A stretch of 64,000 bases of DNA, from assembly GCA_951812345.1 (NCBI GenBank), contig OX638295.1, positions 1,250,759-1,314,758 of the forward strand, written 5' to 3'. Below the pieces are notes generated by a model. It was not told the DNA's origin. It was given only the letters and a program-made list of their open reading frames with translations, and did not search any database. Positions 8,881 through 17,094 of this stretch are shown piece by piece. Source of the stretch: Rhodothermales bacterium (GTDB lineage Bacteria > Bacteroidota > Rhodothermia > Rhodothermales > VXPQ01). Both the position numbers and the translations under genes were made by a program. Each line of letters opens with the position of its first letter. Position 1 is the first letter of the stretch.

Positions 8881-9708
8881 CAAATCATTGTGGAATTTAC
8901 GAAAATGAATGGGGCCGGAAACGATTTTATCGTGATTGACAATCGTTTCTATCGTTTTTCCGATGAAGAGTTGAGCGGCTTTGCACAGCGCCTGTGCGCC
9001 CGGCGGAAGGGCATTGGTGCGGATGGCTTGCTGGCGTTCAATCCTCCGGACGATCCCGGGTGTGATTTTCGGATGCGTTACGTCAACGCGGATGGTACGA
9101 TCGGCACGATGTGCGGAAACGGCGCCCGTTGCCTTGTTCTGTTTGCCCGGCGGGCCGGGTTGGATAAGCCGGAGATGTGGATCGAGACCGATGCGGGCAT
9201 TTTTCGGGCGGAAGGATCGGAAGACGGGCCGGTCCGCGTTTACCAGCATGCACTGGCCGGCTATGCACCGCACCGGGTGCTCCGCAGCATGGCGGAAACG
9301 GACGTTGCCGATGCCCATTATATTTGGACCGGTACGGAACACCTCGTGTGTTTCGTGGATCGTGTGGCGGATATTCCCGTGGGGGCGTGGGGACCGGCCA
9401 TCCGGCAGGACGAAACGCTGGCTCCGGCAGGAGCCAATATCGACTTTGTCGAAGTCGTAGACGATGACCGGCTACTCGTCCGCACCTACGAGAAAGGCGT
9501 TGAGTCAGAAACGCTGGCATGCGGTACGGGGGCCGTAGCGTCCGCTGTAGTGGCTCGTATGTTGGAACGCACGGGGTCCGATCGGATCTGTGTGGATATG
9601 CCCGGGGGGCGCCTGACGGTGGGGTTCCGCCTGGAAGAAGGGGGCATACAGGACCTTTACCTGGAAGGTCCTGCAGAGGTGGTATTTCGGGGAACCTTTG
9701 AGGCGTAA
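8878..9708 (+). CDS. dapF: Diaminopimelate epimerase
   Basis: A 276-residue DapF, which interconverts LL- and meso-diaminopimelate for lysine and peptidoglycan synthesis. The N-terminal KMNGAGNDFIVIDN motif, the first active-site Cys in GTMCGNGARC, and the second in LACGTGAVASAV are all present. I use ATG 8878 (MQIIVEF); an in-frame TTG at 8869 lies at better spacing from GAGGT and would add three residues. It converges on ppiD with 13 bp between stops. Confidence 0.96.
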   Translation: MQIIVEFTKMNGAGNDFIVIDNRFYRFSDEELSGFAQRLCARRKGIGADGLLAFNPPDDPGCDFRMRYVNADGTIGTMCGNGARCLVLFARRAGLDKPEMWIETDAGIFRAEGSEDGPVRVYQHALAGYAPHRVLRSMAETDVADAHYIWTGTEHLVCFVDRVADIPVGAWGPAIRQDETLAPAGANIDFVEVVDDDRLLVRTYEKGVESETLACGTGAVASAVVARMLERTGSDRICVDMPGGRLTVGFRLEEGGIQDLYLEGPAEVVFRGTFEA

Positions 9709-9721
9709 AGACGCCCGCCCG

Positions 9722-11806
9722 TTATTGCTGCTGGCGGAAACGACTGCGGAAGTCCTCGATATCCGCGTGTTCGCGCAGGGATGCAAGCCATTGTGTGCGT
9801 ACGGCGTTTTGCCGCTGCTGCAATAATTGCCGCCGGATATTTTCCTGTTCGTTTTCCGTGATAGGCGCCGGCTCGTTGATCTGGGTCACTCGCAGGGCGA
9901 AGGCGGTATTGTCTCCAGCGACAATGCCTGAGGAAGCTCCTGCTTCGAGAGCGAAAGCAGTGCCCACAAACAGAGGTTCTGCACCGAGCCCGGGTACCAC
10001 ATTCGATTCAAAGGTTACGAAGGCATTCTGCATCCGGATGCCGGGGATGCTCGAAAGATTGTCGAAGCCCCCTGCCTCGTAGGCGCGTTCCAGGCGCTCT
10101 ACCAGCACCTCTTTTTTCTTCTCGATATAGGTCCGGGGTTCTATTTCCGTTTGCACTTCCTCGAAAGGCTGGTAGCCCTCCGGTATAATGTCGTCGACAT
10201 GAACGGTGATAAAGGTTTCGTCCAGTTCGATGATGTCGCTTATATCGCCCTGCCCCGCCGTTTCGAGAAAGTCGAGCACGGCATACCCGCTGCCGATACC
10301 CGGAATGTTTACCTGTTCCTCTTCAACCCGGACCCGCTGAATGCTCATACCCATGCGTTGCGCTTCCTGGTCAAAATTCCCCGTCTCTTCCGCAAAGTAC
10401 CGGAGGTCTTCCAGTTGTTCCTGAAGCTGGTTGAGCGTGGCGACATTCGCGTCGATTTCCAGGGCGAAATCCGCGATGTTAACCTCGTTTTCCGCACGTG
10501 CGACGACAACAATCAGGTGATAACCGAACTGTGTTTTAATGGGGCCGACAACCTGGTCTGCGCGAGCCCCGAATGCCGCCTCTTCAAAGGGCGCCACCAT
10601 AACGCCGGGACCGAACCAGCCCAGGTCACCACCTTGTGCCGCCGAGGCGTCTTCGGAATATTGCCGGGCCATTTCCGCGAAATCAACCTCTCCCGACCGG
10701 ATGCGGTCTCGTATTCCGACCAATTGACTACGTATGTTCTCATCTTCTTCGGCGGCACGCAGCAATATATGGGATGCGCGTACGGCAACCTCTTCAGCCG
10801 GTCGTATGCCCCTGATCTTGATAAGGTGCGCCTCATTGCCCACAGCGACAGGGCCCAGCACCGACCCCTCTTCCGGGTTGGGGAAAGCCAATGCTGCGAT
10901 CTCCGTATCGAGGTCGCTTGCACCAAACCAGGCGTCGGAAAAGGGCCGCCGGGACACATTACGGAGGAGAAACAACGAATCGTCTTCCGCCGCGGCAAAA
11001 CTGTCCTTCATGCGTTCGAGTTCTGCAAAGACAGCGGCGGAATCTTCTGCGGAGGGCAACTTGGATTGCGAAACGTACGCTATGTCAAATGCGCGATTGC
11101 GAGCATACTCGTCCCGGTGGTCGTCATAAAATCTCCTCAGGTCACGCTCCGCAACCACCACGGAGTCGTTTGGAATGGACGCATACGGCAATCCCACCCA
11201 TTCCACATTCACGCTCCGGTTCTGGCGCAGGTATTCTTCCTCTACGTTACGATCAGTGATGTGCACCGTTGCCGAGATGAGGTTGTCCATCTTCTCCCGG
11301 CGGCGCTCCGAACGGAGATAATCCTCGATCTGAATCCAGTCCTGGCTGGCATCCGGATTGTCAATGAAATTTTGAAGAAGAGCCCGGTCCACATTCCCTT
11401 GCTCATCGCTGAAATACGAGCGGATGATCGCATGCGGATTGTCGCCTGTCACCATTTCGTAGATTTCCTCGGCGGTAACCGAGATGCCCAGGCGATTCAT
11501 CTCATGTTCGCGTAACTTGTTTTCGACCAGGGACTGGAAAATGAGCTCCCGCTGTTGCTCCAGCAGCTGCGGGGGCATCGTTTCCCCCGTCTGATCCTGA
11601 TATTGCTGTGCCTGTTGCTGTACTGTCTGGACATATGTCTGATAGGGGACGGGATCTCCATCCACGACGGCAATGTCTACCCCGGTACCGACGCCGACGG
11701 CATCCAGACCGCCGGAATCCTGGAGCACCCAGATTACTCCGAACGCGAACACCAGAATCCACAGGACGATGCCTGTGTTCTCGCGCATCTTGTTCATTGT
11801 GCCCAT
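9722..11806 (-). CDS. ppiD: PpiD-like membrane-anchored peptidyl-prolyl isomerase/foldase
   Basis: A 694-residue protein with a short cytoplasmic start, one transmembrane segment ([17 protein letters not shown], about residues 13-29), a SurA/PpiD-type N-terminal helical domain and a parvulin domain around residues 345-435 ([37 protein letters not shown]). A second, divergent rotamase-like region follows. PpiD sits in the inner membrane facing the periplasm and helps newly exported proteins fold. MGTMNKMRE offers two possible ATG starts (11806 or 11797). Element copy C lies in the divergent gap to the mtfA-like gene. Confidence 0.88.
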   Translation of the reverse strand: MGTMNKMRENTGIVLWILVFAFGVIWVLQDSGGLDAVGVGTGVDIAVVDGDPVPYQTYVQTVQQQAQQYQDQTGETMPPQLLEQQRELIFQSLVENKLREHEMNRLGISVTAEEIYEMVTGDNPHAIIRSYFSDEQGNVDRALLQNFIDNPDASQDWIQIEDYLRSERRREKMDNLISATVHITDRNVEEEYLRQNRSVNVEWVGLPYASIPNDSVVVAERDLRRFYDDHRDEYARNRAFDIAYVSQSKLPSAEDSAAVFAELERMKDSFAAAEDDSLFLLRNVSRRPFSDAWFGASDLDTEIAALAFPNPEEGSVLGPVAVGNEAHLIKIRGIRPAEEVAVRASHILLRAAEEDENIRSQLVGIRDRIRSGEVDFAEMARQYSEDASAAQGGDLGWFGPGVMVAPFEEAAFGARADQVVGPIKTQFGYHLIVVVARAENEVNIADFALEIDANVATLNQLQEQLEDLRYFAEETGNFDQEAQRMGMSIQRVRVEEEQVNIPGIGSGYAVLDFLETAGQGDISDIIELDETFITVHVDDIIPEGYQPFEEVQTEIEPRTYIEKKKEVLVERLERAYEAGGFDNLSSIPGIRMQNAFVTFESNVVPGLGAEPLFVGTAFALEAGASSGIVAGDNTAFALRVTQINEPAPITENEQENIRRQLLQQRQNAVRTQWLASLREHADIEDFRSRFRQQQ

Positions 11807-11900
11807 CAGATCACCTCGTTGAAGATACTATCCATGAGTAGGTTTGCCGGATCGGTACTACAAACCCTCTTTCACTACTCGGCAGCTGTTTTGTTCGTTG

Positions 11901-12137
11901 AAGGATACTCTGATCAAAACCACTTCGCTCAGCACGTCGCTTTTGTGCGTAAAGAACATCATGATAATACTGCGGATGCGGGGCGTCGCACGCGTGACGC
12001 GCCCTTCGGGAGGCTGCGAGGGGTGCGCTGGTCGCGTCATTCCTCATTATGTGCAGCCTGCCACACTGCTTCGTCATTCCTTGCCAGCGCACCCCTCTCA
12101 GCCTCTGAGATTTGCGGACTTAATCAGAGTATCCTTA
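11901..12137 (+). repeat. Palindromic GGATAC element, copy C (full length, about 237 bp)
   Basis: One of two full-length copies. It starts AAGGATACTCTGATCAAAAC and ends GCGGACTTAATCAGAGTATC. Inside lies a long-armed inverted repeat, GAGGGGTGCGCTGG (about 12018-12031) against CCAGCGCACCCCTC (about 12084-12097), plus the CTTCGTCATTCCTTGCCAG segment shared with copies G, H, J and L. It fills the divergent gap between ppiD and the MtfA-type gene. Confidence 0.92.
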
Positions 12138-12150
12138 AAAACACAGAATC

Positions 12151-13011
12151 GTGCAAGTAGCGAATCGGAAAACCGTAGCGTTTTCGTTAACGCTGGCAGC
12201 GCTGACGGGCGGGGGCGTAGGCATCGCGACTGAGCCGTCCACTTCGGCGGGTTGGATATTCGGCGCAGCAACGTTTATCCTTGTGGCGGGCTGGGGAGCA
12301 CGGTATCCATTGCGTCGCTTCCTGGTCGTACGCAAGCCGCTGTCCCCGGCTGTGGCCGCGTGGCTAAGGGCGGATTTCCCCTTCTATCGTTATGTCGAAC
12401 GGGAGCGATTCGAGCGCGACATAAAAATTATCCTTGCCGAATGGACATTTGAAGGCGTAGGAGAAGCGGAGGTTACCGATGAGCTGAAGGCGGCGGTAGC
12501 GGCCGGCGCCGCGCTCCTGTTACATGGACGGCCGGATCGGGAATGGTCTTCGCGCCGAACGATACTGTTGTACCCGGACCGTTTCGACGATGAGTATACA
12601 GCCGGCGAAGAAGGGGAATTCGAAGGCATGGCGCATTCGCAGGGGCCGGTGATTCTTGCTGTGGAATCCGTTCGTCAGGGATGGGAAAATCCGGCGGACG
12701 GCCACAATGTGGTGCTGCATGAAATGGCCCACCTGCTCGATTACGAAAGCGAATTTTCCAATGGGACGCCGTCCCTCGTTGCTTCAGAGTCTGCGGCGGC
12801 TTGGCGGGAACTGGTGCGCAAGGAGATACGGCGCGTGCGTATAGGGCGATCTATCCTGCGTCGTTACGCGGCTCAGAACCCGGCGGAATTATTCGCCGTA
12901 GCCGTGGAGAATTTTTTCGAACGTCCCGAGCTCATGGCAAGGAGACATCCGGAATTGTTTGCGGCGCTCAGGAATATTTTCCGGATCGATCCGCTGACAT
13001 GGGGTCCGTGA
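12151..13011 (+). CDS. mtfA: MtfA-type (M90 family) zinc peptidase
   Basis: A 286-residue protein with a hydrophobic N-terminus (residues about 8-50, one or two membrane segments) and a metallopeptidase domain. The zinc motif HEMAH is at residues 190-194, with the supporting glutamate likely in ELFAVAVENFFERP. E. coli MtfA controls glucose uptake through Mlc; that partner is not visible here, so only the peptidase call is safe. The start is GTG 12151, which lies only 14 bp after element copy C, so the promoter is probably inside the element. Confidence 0.82.
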   Translation: MQVANRKTVAFSLTLAALTGGGVGIATEPSTSAGWIFGAATFILVAGWGARYPLRRFLVVRKPLSPAVAAWLRADFPFYRYVERERFERDIKIILAEWTFEGVGEAEVTDELKAAVAAGAALLLHGRPDREWSSRRTILLYPDRFDDEYTAGEEGEFEGMAHSQGPVILAVESVRQGWENPADGHNVVLHEMAHLLDYESEFSNGTPSLVASESAAAWRELVRKEIRRVRIGRSILRRYAAQNPAELFAVAVENFFERPELMARRHPELFAALRNIFRIDPLTWGP

Positions 13012-13046
13012 ACGGTGCGTGTCGATGCGCCATGCGTTCAGCGCAA

Positions 13047-13307
13047 TCATTCCTCGCCGAGATCAACATGCACGAACCGTCGTCCTGCATGACCGCGCGA
13101 GAAGCGTACCGTGCCGCTCGACTTGGCGAACAGCGTGTCGTCGCCGCCGTGACCGACATTGCGCCCGGGGTGAAACCGGGTTCCGCGCTGACGCACGATA
13201 ATGCCGCCGGCCTGGATGGATTGGCCGGCATAGACTTTCACCCCCAGCATTTTGGGGTTCGAGTCACGGCCGTTCTTGGTGGAGCCTACGCCTTTTTTAT
13301 GCGCCAT
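13047..13307 (-). CDS. rpmA: Ribosomal protein L27
   Basis: An 86-residue L27 of the large ribosomal subunit, near the peptidyl-transferase centre. The N-terminus [16 protein letters not shown], the [10 protein letters not shown] motif and the [10 protein letters not shown] stretch are diagnostic. There is no Firmicute-type N-terminal cleavage extension. It follows rplU by about 50 bp in the usual rplU-rpmA order. Confidence 0.97.
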   Translation of the reverse strand: MAHKKGVGSTKNGRDSNPKMLGVKVYAGQSIQAGGIIVRQRGTRFHPGRNVGHGGDDTLFAKSSGTVRFSRGHAGRRFVHVDLGEE

Positions 13308-13357
13308 GACGGCTTTTCCTGTTTAGTGGTAAAAAAACGCTCTGTCGAAGCAGGATT

Positions 13358-13972
13358 TCAGGAAGAGGCTTCGTTTTCGGGAGGTATACTCTCCGCAGCG
13401 GGTTTCTTTGCGGTCGTTGCCTTTGCGGCGGGCTTCTTTGCGGTCGTTGCCTTTGCAGCGGGCTTCTTCGCGGTCGTTGCCTTTGCGGCGGGCTTCTTTG
13501 CGGTCGCTGCCTTTGCAGCGGGTTTCTTCGCGGTCGTTGCCTTTGCAGCGGGCTTCTTCGCGGTCGTTGCCTTTGCAGCGGGCTTCTTCGCGGTCGTTGC
13601 CTTTGCGGCGGGCTTCTTCGCGGTCGTTGCCTTTGCGGCGGGCTTCTTTTCCTTCTCTTCGCCGAAGGCAAGCGCCCCGATTTCAATACGCGTATAGGGC
13701 TGGCGATGCCCGCGCTTTACCTTGAACCGCTTACGCCTTTTCTTGCGGAAGACAAGTATTTTATCGCCCTTGACATGCTCGAGGATCGTCGCATTGACCG
13801 AGGCGTCGGGTACGACCGGCGTTCCGATCTGTACCCCATCGTTTCCGGCTATCAGGAGCACACGGTCCAGTGTAACGGAGTCGTTCGCATTTCCTTCCAG
13901 ATGCGGGACGATCAGCCGATCTTTTTCGCGGACTGAAAATTGCTTACCGGAAATTTCTACGATGGCATACAT
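13358..13972 (-). CDS. rplU: Ribosomal protein L21 with a repetitive Lys/Ala/Pro-rich C-terminal tail
   Basis: Residues 1-103 are a normal L21 (MYAIVEISGKQFSVREKD, then KRRKRFKVKRGHRQPYTRIEI), a 23S rRNA-binding protein. About 100 further residues follow, made of eight units of KKPAAKATTA (one reads KKPAAKAATA) and a last partial unit before an acidic SIPPENEASS end. Family members usually stop near 103 residues. The tail is encoded by near-identical 30-bp units and resembles histone H1-like basic tails. It forms an operon with rpmA; upstream is the divergent FAH-family gene. Confidence 0.95.
   Translation of the reverse strand: MYAIVEISGKQFSVREKDRLIVPHLEGNANDSVTLDRVLLIAGNDGVQIGTPVVPDASVNATILEHVKGDKILVFRKKRRKRFKVKRGHRQPYTRIEIGALAFGEEKEKKPAAKATTAKKPAAKATTAKKPAAKATTAKKPAAKATTAKKPAAKAATAKKPAAKATTAKKPAAKATTAKKPAAKATTAKKPAAESIPPENEASS
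13399..13649 (-). repeat. 30-bp tandem repeat encoding the L21 tail
   Basis: Eight near-perfect 30-bp units and a partial one, differing at a few positions (GCAGCG/GCGGCG, TTTCTT/CTTCTT). They lie in frame inside rplU and encode the 10-residue KKPAAKATTA unit, so copy-number changes by slippage would keep the frame. Confidence 0.95.
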
Positions 13973-14014
13973 ATTCTTTTCTCTTCTTTTGGGCGCCGGA
14001 TTGGGTACCGACGC

Positions 14015-14177
14015 GAGAGTATCCTTAAAGACAACGGATTCATGCCTGCGGCGTTGAAGGTGTTTTCGGAGCCTGCTTTAGCGGGGCTTGTCTTTCACCT
14101 TCCAGGTGCCGCATTGAATGCGCAGCACAATCTAACAAAGTAAAAAATGTCGTGTTCCGTATAGAATATCCTGATCC
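14015..14177. repeat. Possible relic of the palindromic GGATAC element, copy D
   Basis: Only end-like pieces are visible: GAGAGTATCCTTA at about 14015-14027 and TATAGAATATCCTGATC at about 14161-14177. They sit in the divergent gap between rplU and the FAH-family gene, the same type of location as other copies. The inner sequence does not match the family, so this may be chance. Confidence 0.35.
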
Positions 14178-14207
14178 TGTGCAGAAAAGCCTCTTGCTAA
14201 GAATGTC

Positions 14208-14867
14208 ATGAACATACATCTGCCCATGTCCGGTTTGAAGGTCCGGCCGGGAAAAGTATTGTGTATCGGACGTAACTATGCCGCGCACGCTGCCGAAATG
14301 CAAAGCGACATCCCTGTGGCGCCGGTAATTTTTCTAAAACCTCCGACCGCCCTGCTCGGGCATGGCGGAGAGGTACTGCTGCCACCCGCCTCGAAGGATG
14401 TGCATCATGAGGTGGAGCTGGTTGTCGCCATTGGAAAAAAGGGAAAGAACATTCCCGTCTCCGATGCACTGAATCATGTGGAGGGATACGCGCTCGGAAT
14501 CGATATGACGGCTCGGGATCTGCAGTCTGAAGCAAAGCGATGCGGTCTTCCCTGGTCGGTCGCAAAGGGATTCGATACCTTTGCCCCATTGGGGACTTTC
14601 ACACCCGCTCGCGATATTTCCGATCCTCGGCGCCTCCGTATTTCCCTGCACGTGAATGGTATGCTGCGGCAGCAGGGGAGCGTTTCCCGGATGTTGTTTG
14701 GCGTGGACGAACTCGTTGCGTATGCCTCGTCCATTTTTACGTTGATGCCTGGCGATCTTATGTATACGGGTACGCCGGAGGGCGTTGCGGCCGTGGAAGA
14801 CGGTGACCGGCTTGTGGCGACGGGAACAGGCTTGCAGGACCTGGCGGTGGATGTGCGGCGCATATAA
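14208..14867 (+). CDS. Fumarylacetoacetate hydrolase family protein
   Basis: A 219-residue protein with the compact FAH fold. Visible motifs are KVLCIGRNYAAHAAEM near the N-terminus, FLKPPTALLGHGG, the metal-binding HHEVELVVAIG, and the C-terminal PGDLMYTGTPEGV. Members of this short form include acylpyruvate hydrolases and oxaloacetate decarboxylases (FAHD1-like) and 2-hydroxyhepta-2,4-diene-dioate isomerases; the sequence does not choose between them. It converges on greA with 20 bp between stops and has no catabolic neighbours. Confidence 0.88.
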   Translation: MNIHLPMSGLKVRPGKVLCIGRNYAAHAAEMQSDIPVAPVIFLKPPTALLGHGGEVLLPPASKDVHHEVELVVAIGKKGKNIPVSDALNHVEGYALGIDMTARDLQSEAKRCGLPWSVAKGFDTFAPLGTFTPARDISDPRRLRISLHVNGMLRQQGSVSRMLFGVDELVAYASSIFTLMPGDLMYTGTPEGVAAVEDGDRLVATGTGLQDLAVDVRRI

Positions 14868-14887
14868 GCCCGGAAGGGGGCTGCGCA

Positions 14888-15352
14888 TTACCGGCTTATT
14901 TCGAGGACTTCCATTTTCACCTTACCTGCCGGGACGTCAACCTCTATGATGTCGCCGGGCGCCTTTCCAAGAAGTGCTTTCCCTACCGGGCTTGTCACGG
15001 AGATTTTCCCTGTTCGGATATCTGCCTCGGCTGCCGAGACCAGTTGGAAGGTTTGCTCGGCGCCCGTCCCATGATTTTTTACGCGGACGTTCGATAGAAT
15101 ATATGCCTTCTCGGGGTCTACCTGTTTCTCGTCCACGAGGCGGGCTCGCGAGACCGTCGTTTCCATTTTGGCAATCCGCGCTTCGAGAAGCCCCTGAGCT
15201 TCCTTTGCGGCGTCATATTCTGCATTTTCGGACAGGTCGCCCTTTTCCCGTGCTTCCTGAATCGATCTGGAAATACGGGGACGCTCTTTTGTCTTCAGGA
15301 AGCGCAACTCTTCCCTGAGATTGTCGAGTCCCTCCTGGGTCAGGTATACGAT
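14888..15352 (-). CDS. greA: Transcription elongation factor GreA (non-canonical start)
   Basis: GreA rescues backtracked RNA polymerase by stimulating transcript cleavage. The coiled-coil tip (ARIAKMETTVSRARLVDE) and the preceding GDLSENAEYDAAKEAQ are diagnostic, and the C-terminal FKBP-like domain is complete. The conserved N-terminus YLTQEGLDNLREEL is encoded in frame, but no ATG, GTG or TTG precedes it. The only canonical start (TTG 15307) would delete it. I therefore extend to ATC 15352, which gives 154 residues, close to the family's 155-160. An ATC start, or a sequencing error, must be assumed. Confidence 0.85.
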   Translation of the reverse strand: MVYLTQEGLDNLREELRFLKTKERPRISRSIQEAREKGDLSENAEYDAAKEAQGLLEARIAKMETTVSRARLVDEKQVDPEKAYILSNVRVKNHGTGAEQTFQLVSAAEADIRTGKISVTSPVGKALLGKAPGDIIEVDVPAGKVKMEVLEISR

Positions 15353-15541
15353 ATTTGAGCCCTGCGCGGAGATACGCGTTCCGAATGGTTGACGAAGAGA
15401 TGAGGGACCGGACAGGTGACAATGCGGGGAACGTTACGGTAGGTGTACGGGTCGCGGAAACACGCAAAAAAACGACCTCAGAGAGACCCGGTAAACGTAT
15501 ATCCGGCATGATCTGTTCCGATCGCCTCCGATCGCTTCCGA

Positions 15542-16075
15542 TCACCAGCCCGGTCTCTTTGCAGGCTTCCGTTCGGGTTTGTCCCGATCTTTATCCCGCG
15601 TTGTCCGACTGCGACCGCCGGGATTGTCGAGCACACGGCGAGAGGTCCAATAGGCGGATTGCCAGTATGCCTCATCCATGGAAGACAGCGTAACGCCTTG
15701 CGATGTGGAAGCGTGCGCGAAGGTCCCGTTTCCCAGATAGACGCCCACGTGTCGCGAGGCGCCCGGAGGCCGGAAAAAGACAAGGTCTCCAGCCTTCAGT
15801 TGCGCCGGCTGCACCCGGCGCCCTTCCCGGACCTGATCTGCGGTGGAGCGAGGAATATCGACCCCGAAGGCATCGGCGTATACGTGCTGCACGAATGCCG
15901 AACAATCGATTCCCCTTCTCGTCGTGCCGCCCAGCAGATACGGGGTTCCTCGCCAGCGGGCGTACTCGGCGCGAATGCGCGTTTCAACGGCCCCCGATTT
16001 GTTTGTCGCCCCGGACGATGCGCACCCGGAAACAAGCAGGAAAAGCATTACCCCCGTTAAGGATACTCTGATCAA
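15542..16075 (-). CDS. NlpC/P60-family lipoprotein peptidase, start inside element copy E
   Basis: A cell-wall cysteine peptidase. The catalytic Cys is in GIDCSAFVQHVY and the His in SRHVGVYLGNGTFAHAS; the fold covers about residues 30-140 and is followed by a basic, low-complexity tail. Such enzymes cut gamma-D-Glu-diaminopimelate bonds. The lipobox LVSGC lies only nine residues after the ATG at 16048, too short for a signal. TTG 16075 gives MIRVSLTGVMLFLLVSGC, a complete lipoprotein signal, and lies inside palindromic element copy E. GTG 16093 is a further alternative. Confidence 0.82.
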   Translation of the reverse strand: MIRVSLTGVMLFLLVSGCASSGATNKSGAVETRIRAEYARWRGTPYLLGGTTRRGIDCSAFVQHVYADAFGVDIPRSTADQVREGRRVQPAQLKAGDLVFFRPPGASRHVGVYLGNGTFAHASTSQGVTLSSMDEAYWQSAYWTSRRVLDNPGGRSRTTRDKDRDKPERKPAKRPGW

Positions 16076-16205
16076 AACCGCTTCGCTCAGCACGTCATGT
16101 TTGCAAATCATAATTCCATCGTCGGAATCAGGGGTAAGCACTGCGAATTCGGCGCGTCGCGGACGTGACGCGCTCTTCGGGAGGTTGCGGACTTAATCAG
16201 AGTAC
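16057..16205 (+). repeat. Palindromic GGATAC element, copy E (about 149 bp)
   Basis: Left end TTAAGGATACTCTGATCAA followed by AACCGCTTCGCTCAGCACGT; right end TTGCGGACTTAATCAGAGTA, where the last bases (TCCTTA) are lost. An inner hairpin GCGCGTC/GACGCGC lies at about 16152-16172. The GTGCGCTGG-type arms of copy C are missing. The left terminus overlaps the start of the NlpC/P60 lipoprotein gene. Confidence 0.9.
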
Positions 16206-16520
16206 AGAATCTACGATTCTTCGGAGAATTCCTCATAACGGCATTTCCGCCGGGTGCGGGGCGTGTGGGGGATTGAGTAATTTCTATACCTTTTTCGCAC
16301 CTTTTCTACTCAAATTCGAGAAAATGTCCTGAAAATGGCAGGGGAAAACCGCCTGTGGAAACACTTCCTGCGTCGCCTGGCGTTTTCATGCGTCGCGGGA
16401 TCAAAGGCAAGGCATACAGGTACCTGTATCCTGAAAATACGGCATATGTATTTTGCAGTGCATACGCGAGCAGTCTGCTGCGCCGGTATCCTTTATCGAT
16501 CCATCCAACCTTGCGGTATC
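16206..16520. other. Intergenic stretch without a recognisable gene
   Basis: About 315 bp between element copy E and the bacilliredoxin start. Short open frames cross it in several phases, but none has a convincing start, length or protein pattern. It should contain the bacilliredoxin promoter; I cannot point to one with confidence. Confidence 0.5.
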
Positions 16521-17027
16521 ATGCCTTATCCCGAAGCCCTTGTAACGCCCATGCGGCAGGAACTCGCGCAACTGGGCGTCGAAGAATTGCTCGATGCAGA
16601 GGCGGTCGAGCAATCTCTTGAGGAAAGCAAGCAGGGAACTACGCTTGTCGTCATCAACACGGTATGCGGCTGCGCTGCTTCAAGCGCTCGTCCGGCGGTA
16701 GCCATGGCGCTCCGTAATCCTGCGCAACCCGATCGGAAAGTAACGGTGTTTGCCGGTCAGGACCTCGAAGCCACCGAGCGCCTGCGCGAGTATCTTGTGG
16801 GCATTCCTCCCTCGTCGCCGTTCTTCGCCCTGCTGAAGGAAGGCGAGCCGGTGTATGTCATGGAGCGTCGCCATATCGAGGGGCGCAGCGCCAGTGCGAT
16901 AGCCGCCGATCTTGTACATGCATTCGACATGCATTGCAATGGCGCGCAGTCCGACGCCGCCGAAAGCCCGGAGGCTGTGCATTCGGAGGGGAACGGATTG
17001 CCGCCTACGTTTCGCTCTATCCTGTAA
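16521..17027 (+). CDS. Bacilliredoxin (BrxA/BrxB, YphP/YqiW family)
   Basis: A 168-residue thioredoxin-fold protein starting at ATG 16521 (MPYPEALVTPMRQEL, the family's typical N-terminus). The redox CGC motif is visible in NTVCGCAASSARP, and GIPPSSPFFALLKEG follows as usual. In Firmicutes these proteins remove bacillithiol from oxidised proteins; in Bacteroidota the same family is common. The frame is open further upstream, but that part has no homology. The C-terminal 25 residues are a non-conserved tail. Confidence 0.92.
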   Translation: MPYPEALVTPMRQELAQLGVEELLDAEAVEQSLEESKQGTTLVVINTVCGCAASSARPAVAMALRNPAQPDRKVTVFAGQDLEATERLREYLVGIPPSSPFFALLKEGEPVYVMERRHIEGRSASAIAADLVHAFDMHCNGAQSDAAESPEAVHSEGNGLPPTFRSIL

Positions 17028-17041
17028 CGGACAGTTTATGT

Positions 17042-17088
17042 GCGAACGTGAAGTGCTGAGCGAAGCGGTTTTGTTCAGAGTATCCTGC
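17042..17088 (-). repeat. Palindromic GGATAC element, copy F (left half only)
   Basis: Read on the minus strand it begins AGGATACTCTGAACAAAACC and continues CGCTTCGCTCAGCACTTCAC, then stops matching the family. The right half is absent. It lies between the converging bacilliredoxin and flippase genes. Confidence 0.8.
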
Positions 17089-17094
17089 ACCTGA

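Noticed and set aside
8860-9342. N-terminal extension of phoH to 491 residues
   Set aside because: It runs antisense through dapF, which is certain, and lies before the conserved PhoH N-terminus; a TTG at 8859 gives the normal length.
13399-13649. CRISPR-like array of 30-bp repeats
   Set aside because: There are no spacers; the units are directly adjacent and encode the L21 tail in frame.
13297-13725. Arg-rich open frames on both strands across the rplU tail
   Set aside because: They are out-of-frame readings of the 30-bp repeat inside rplU.
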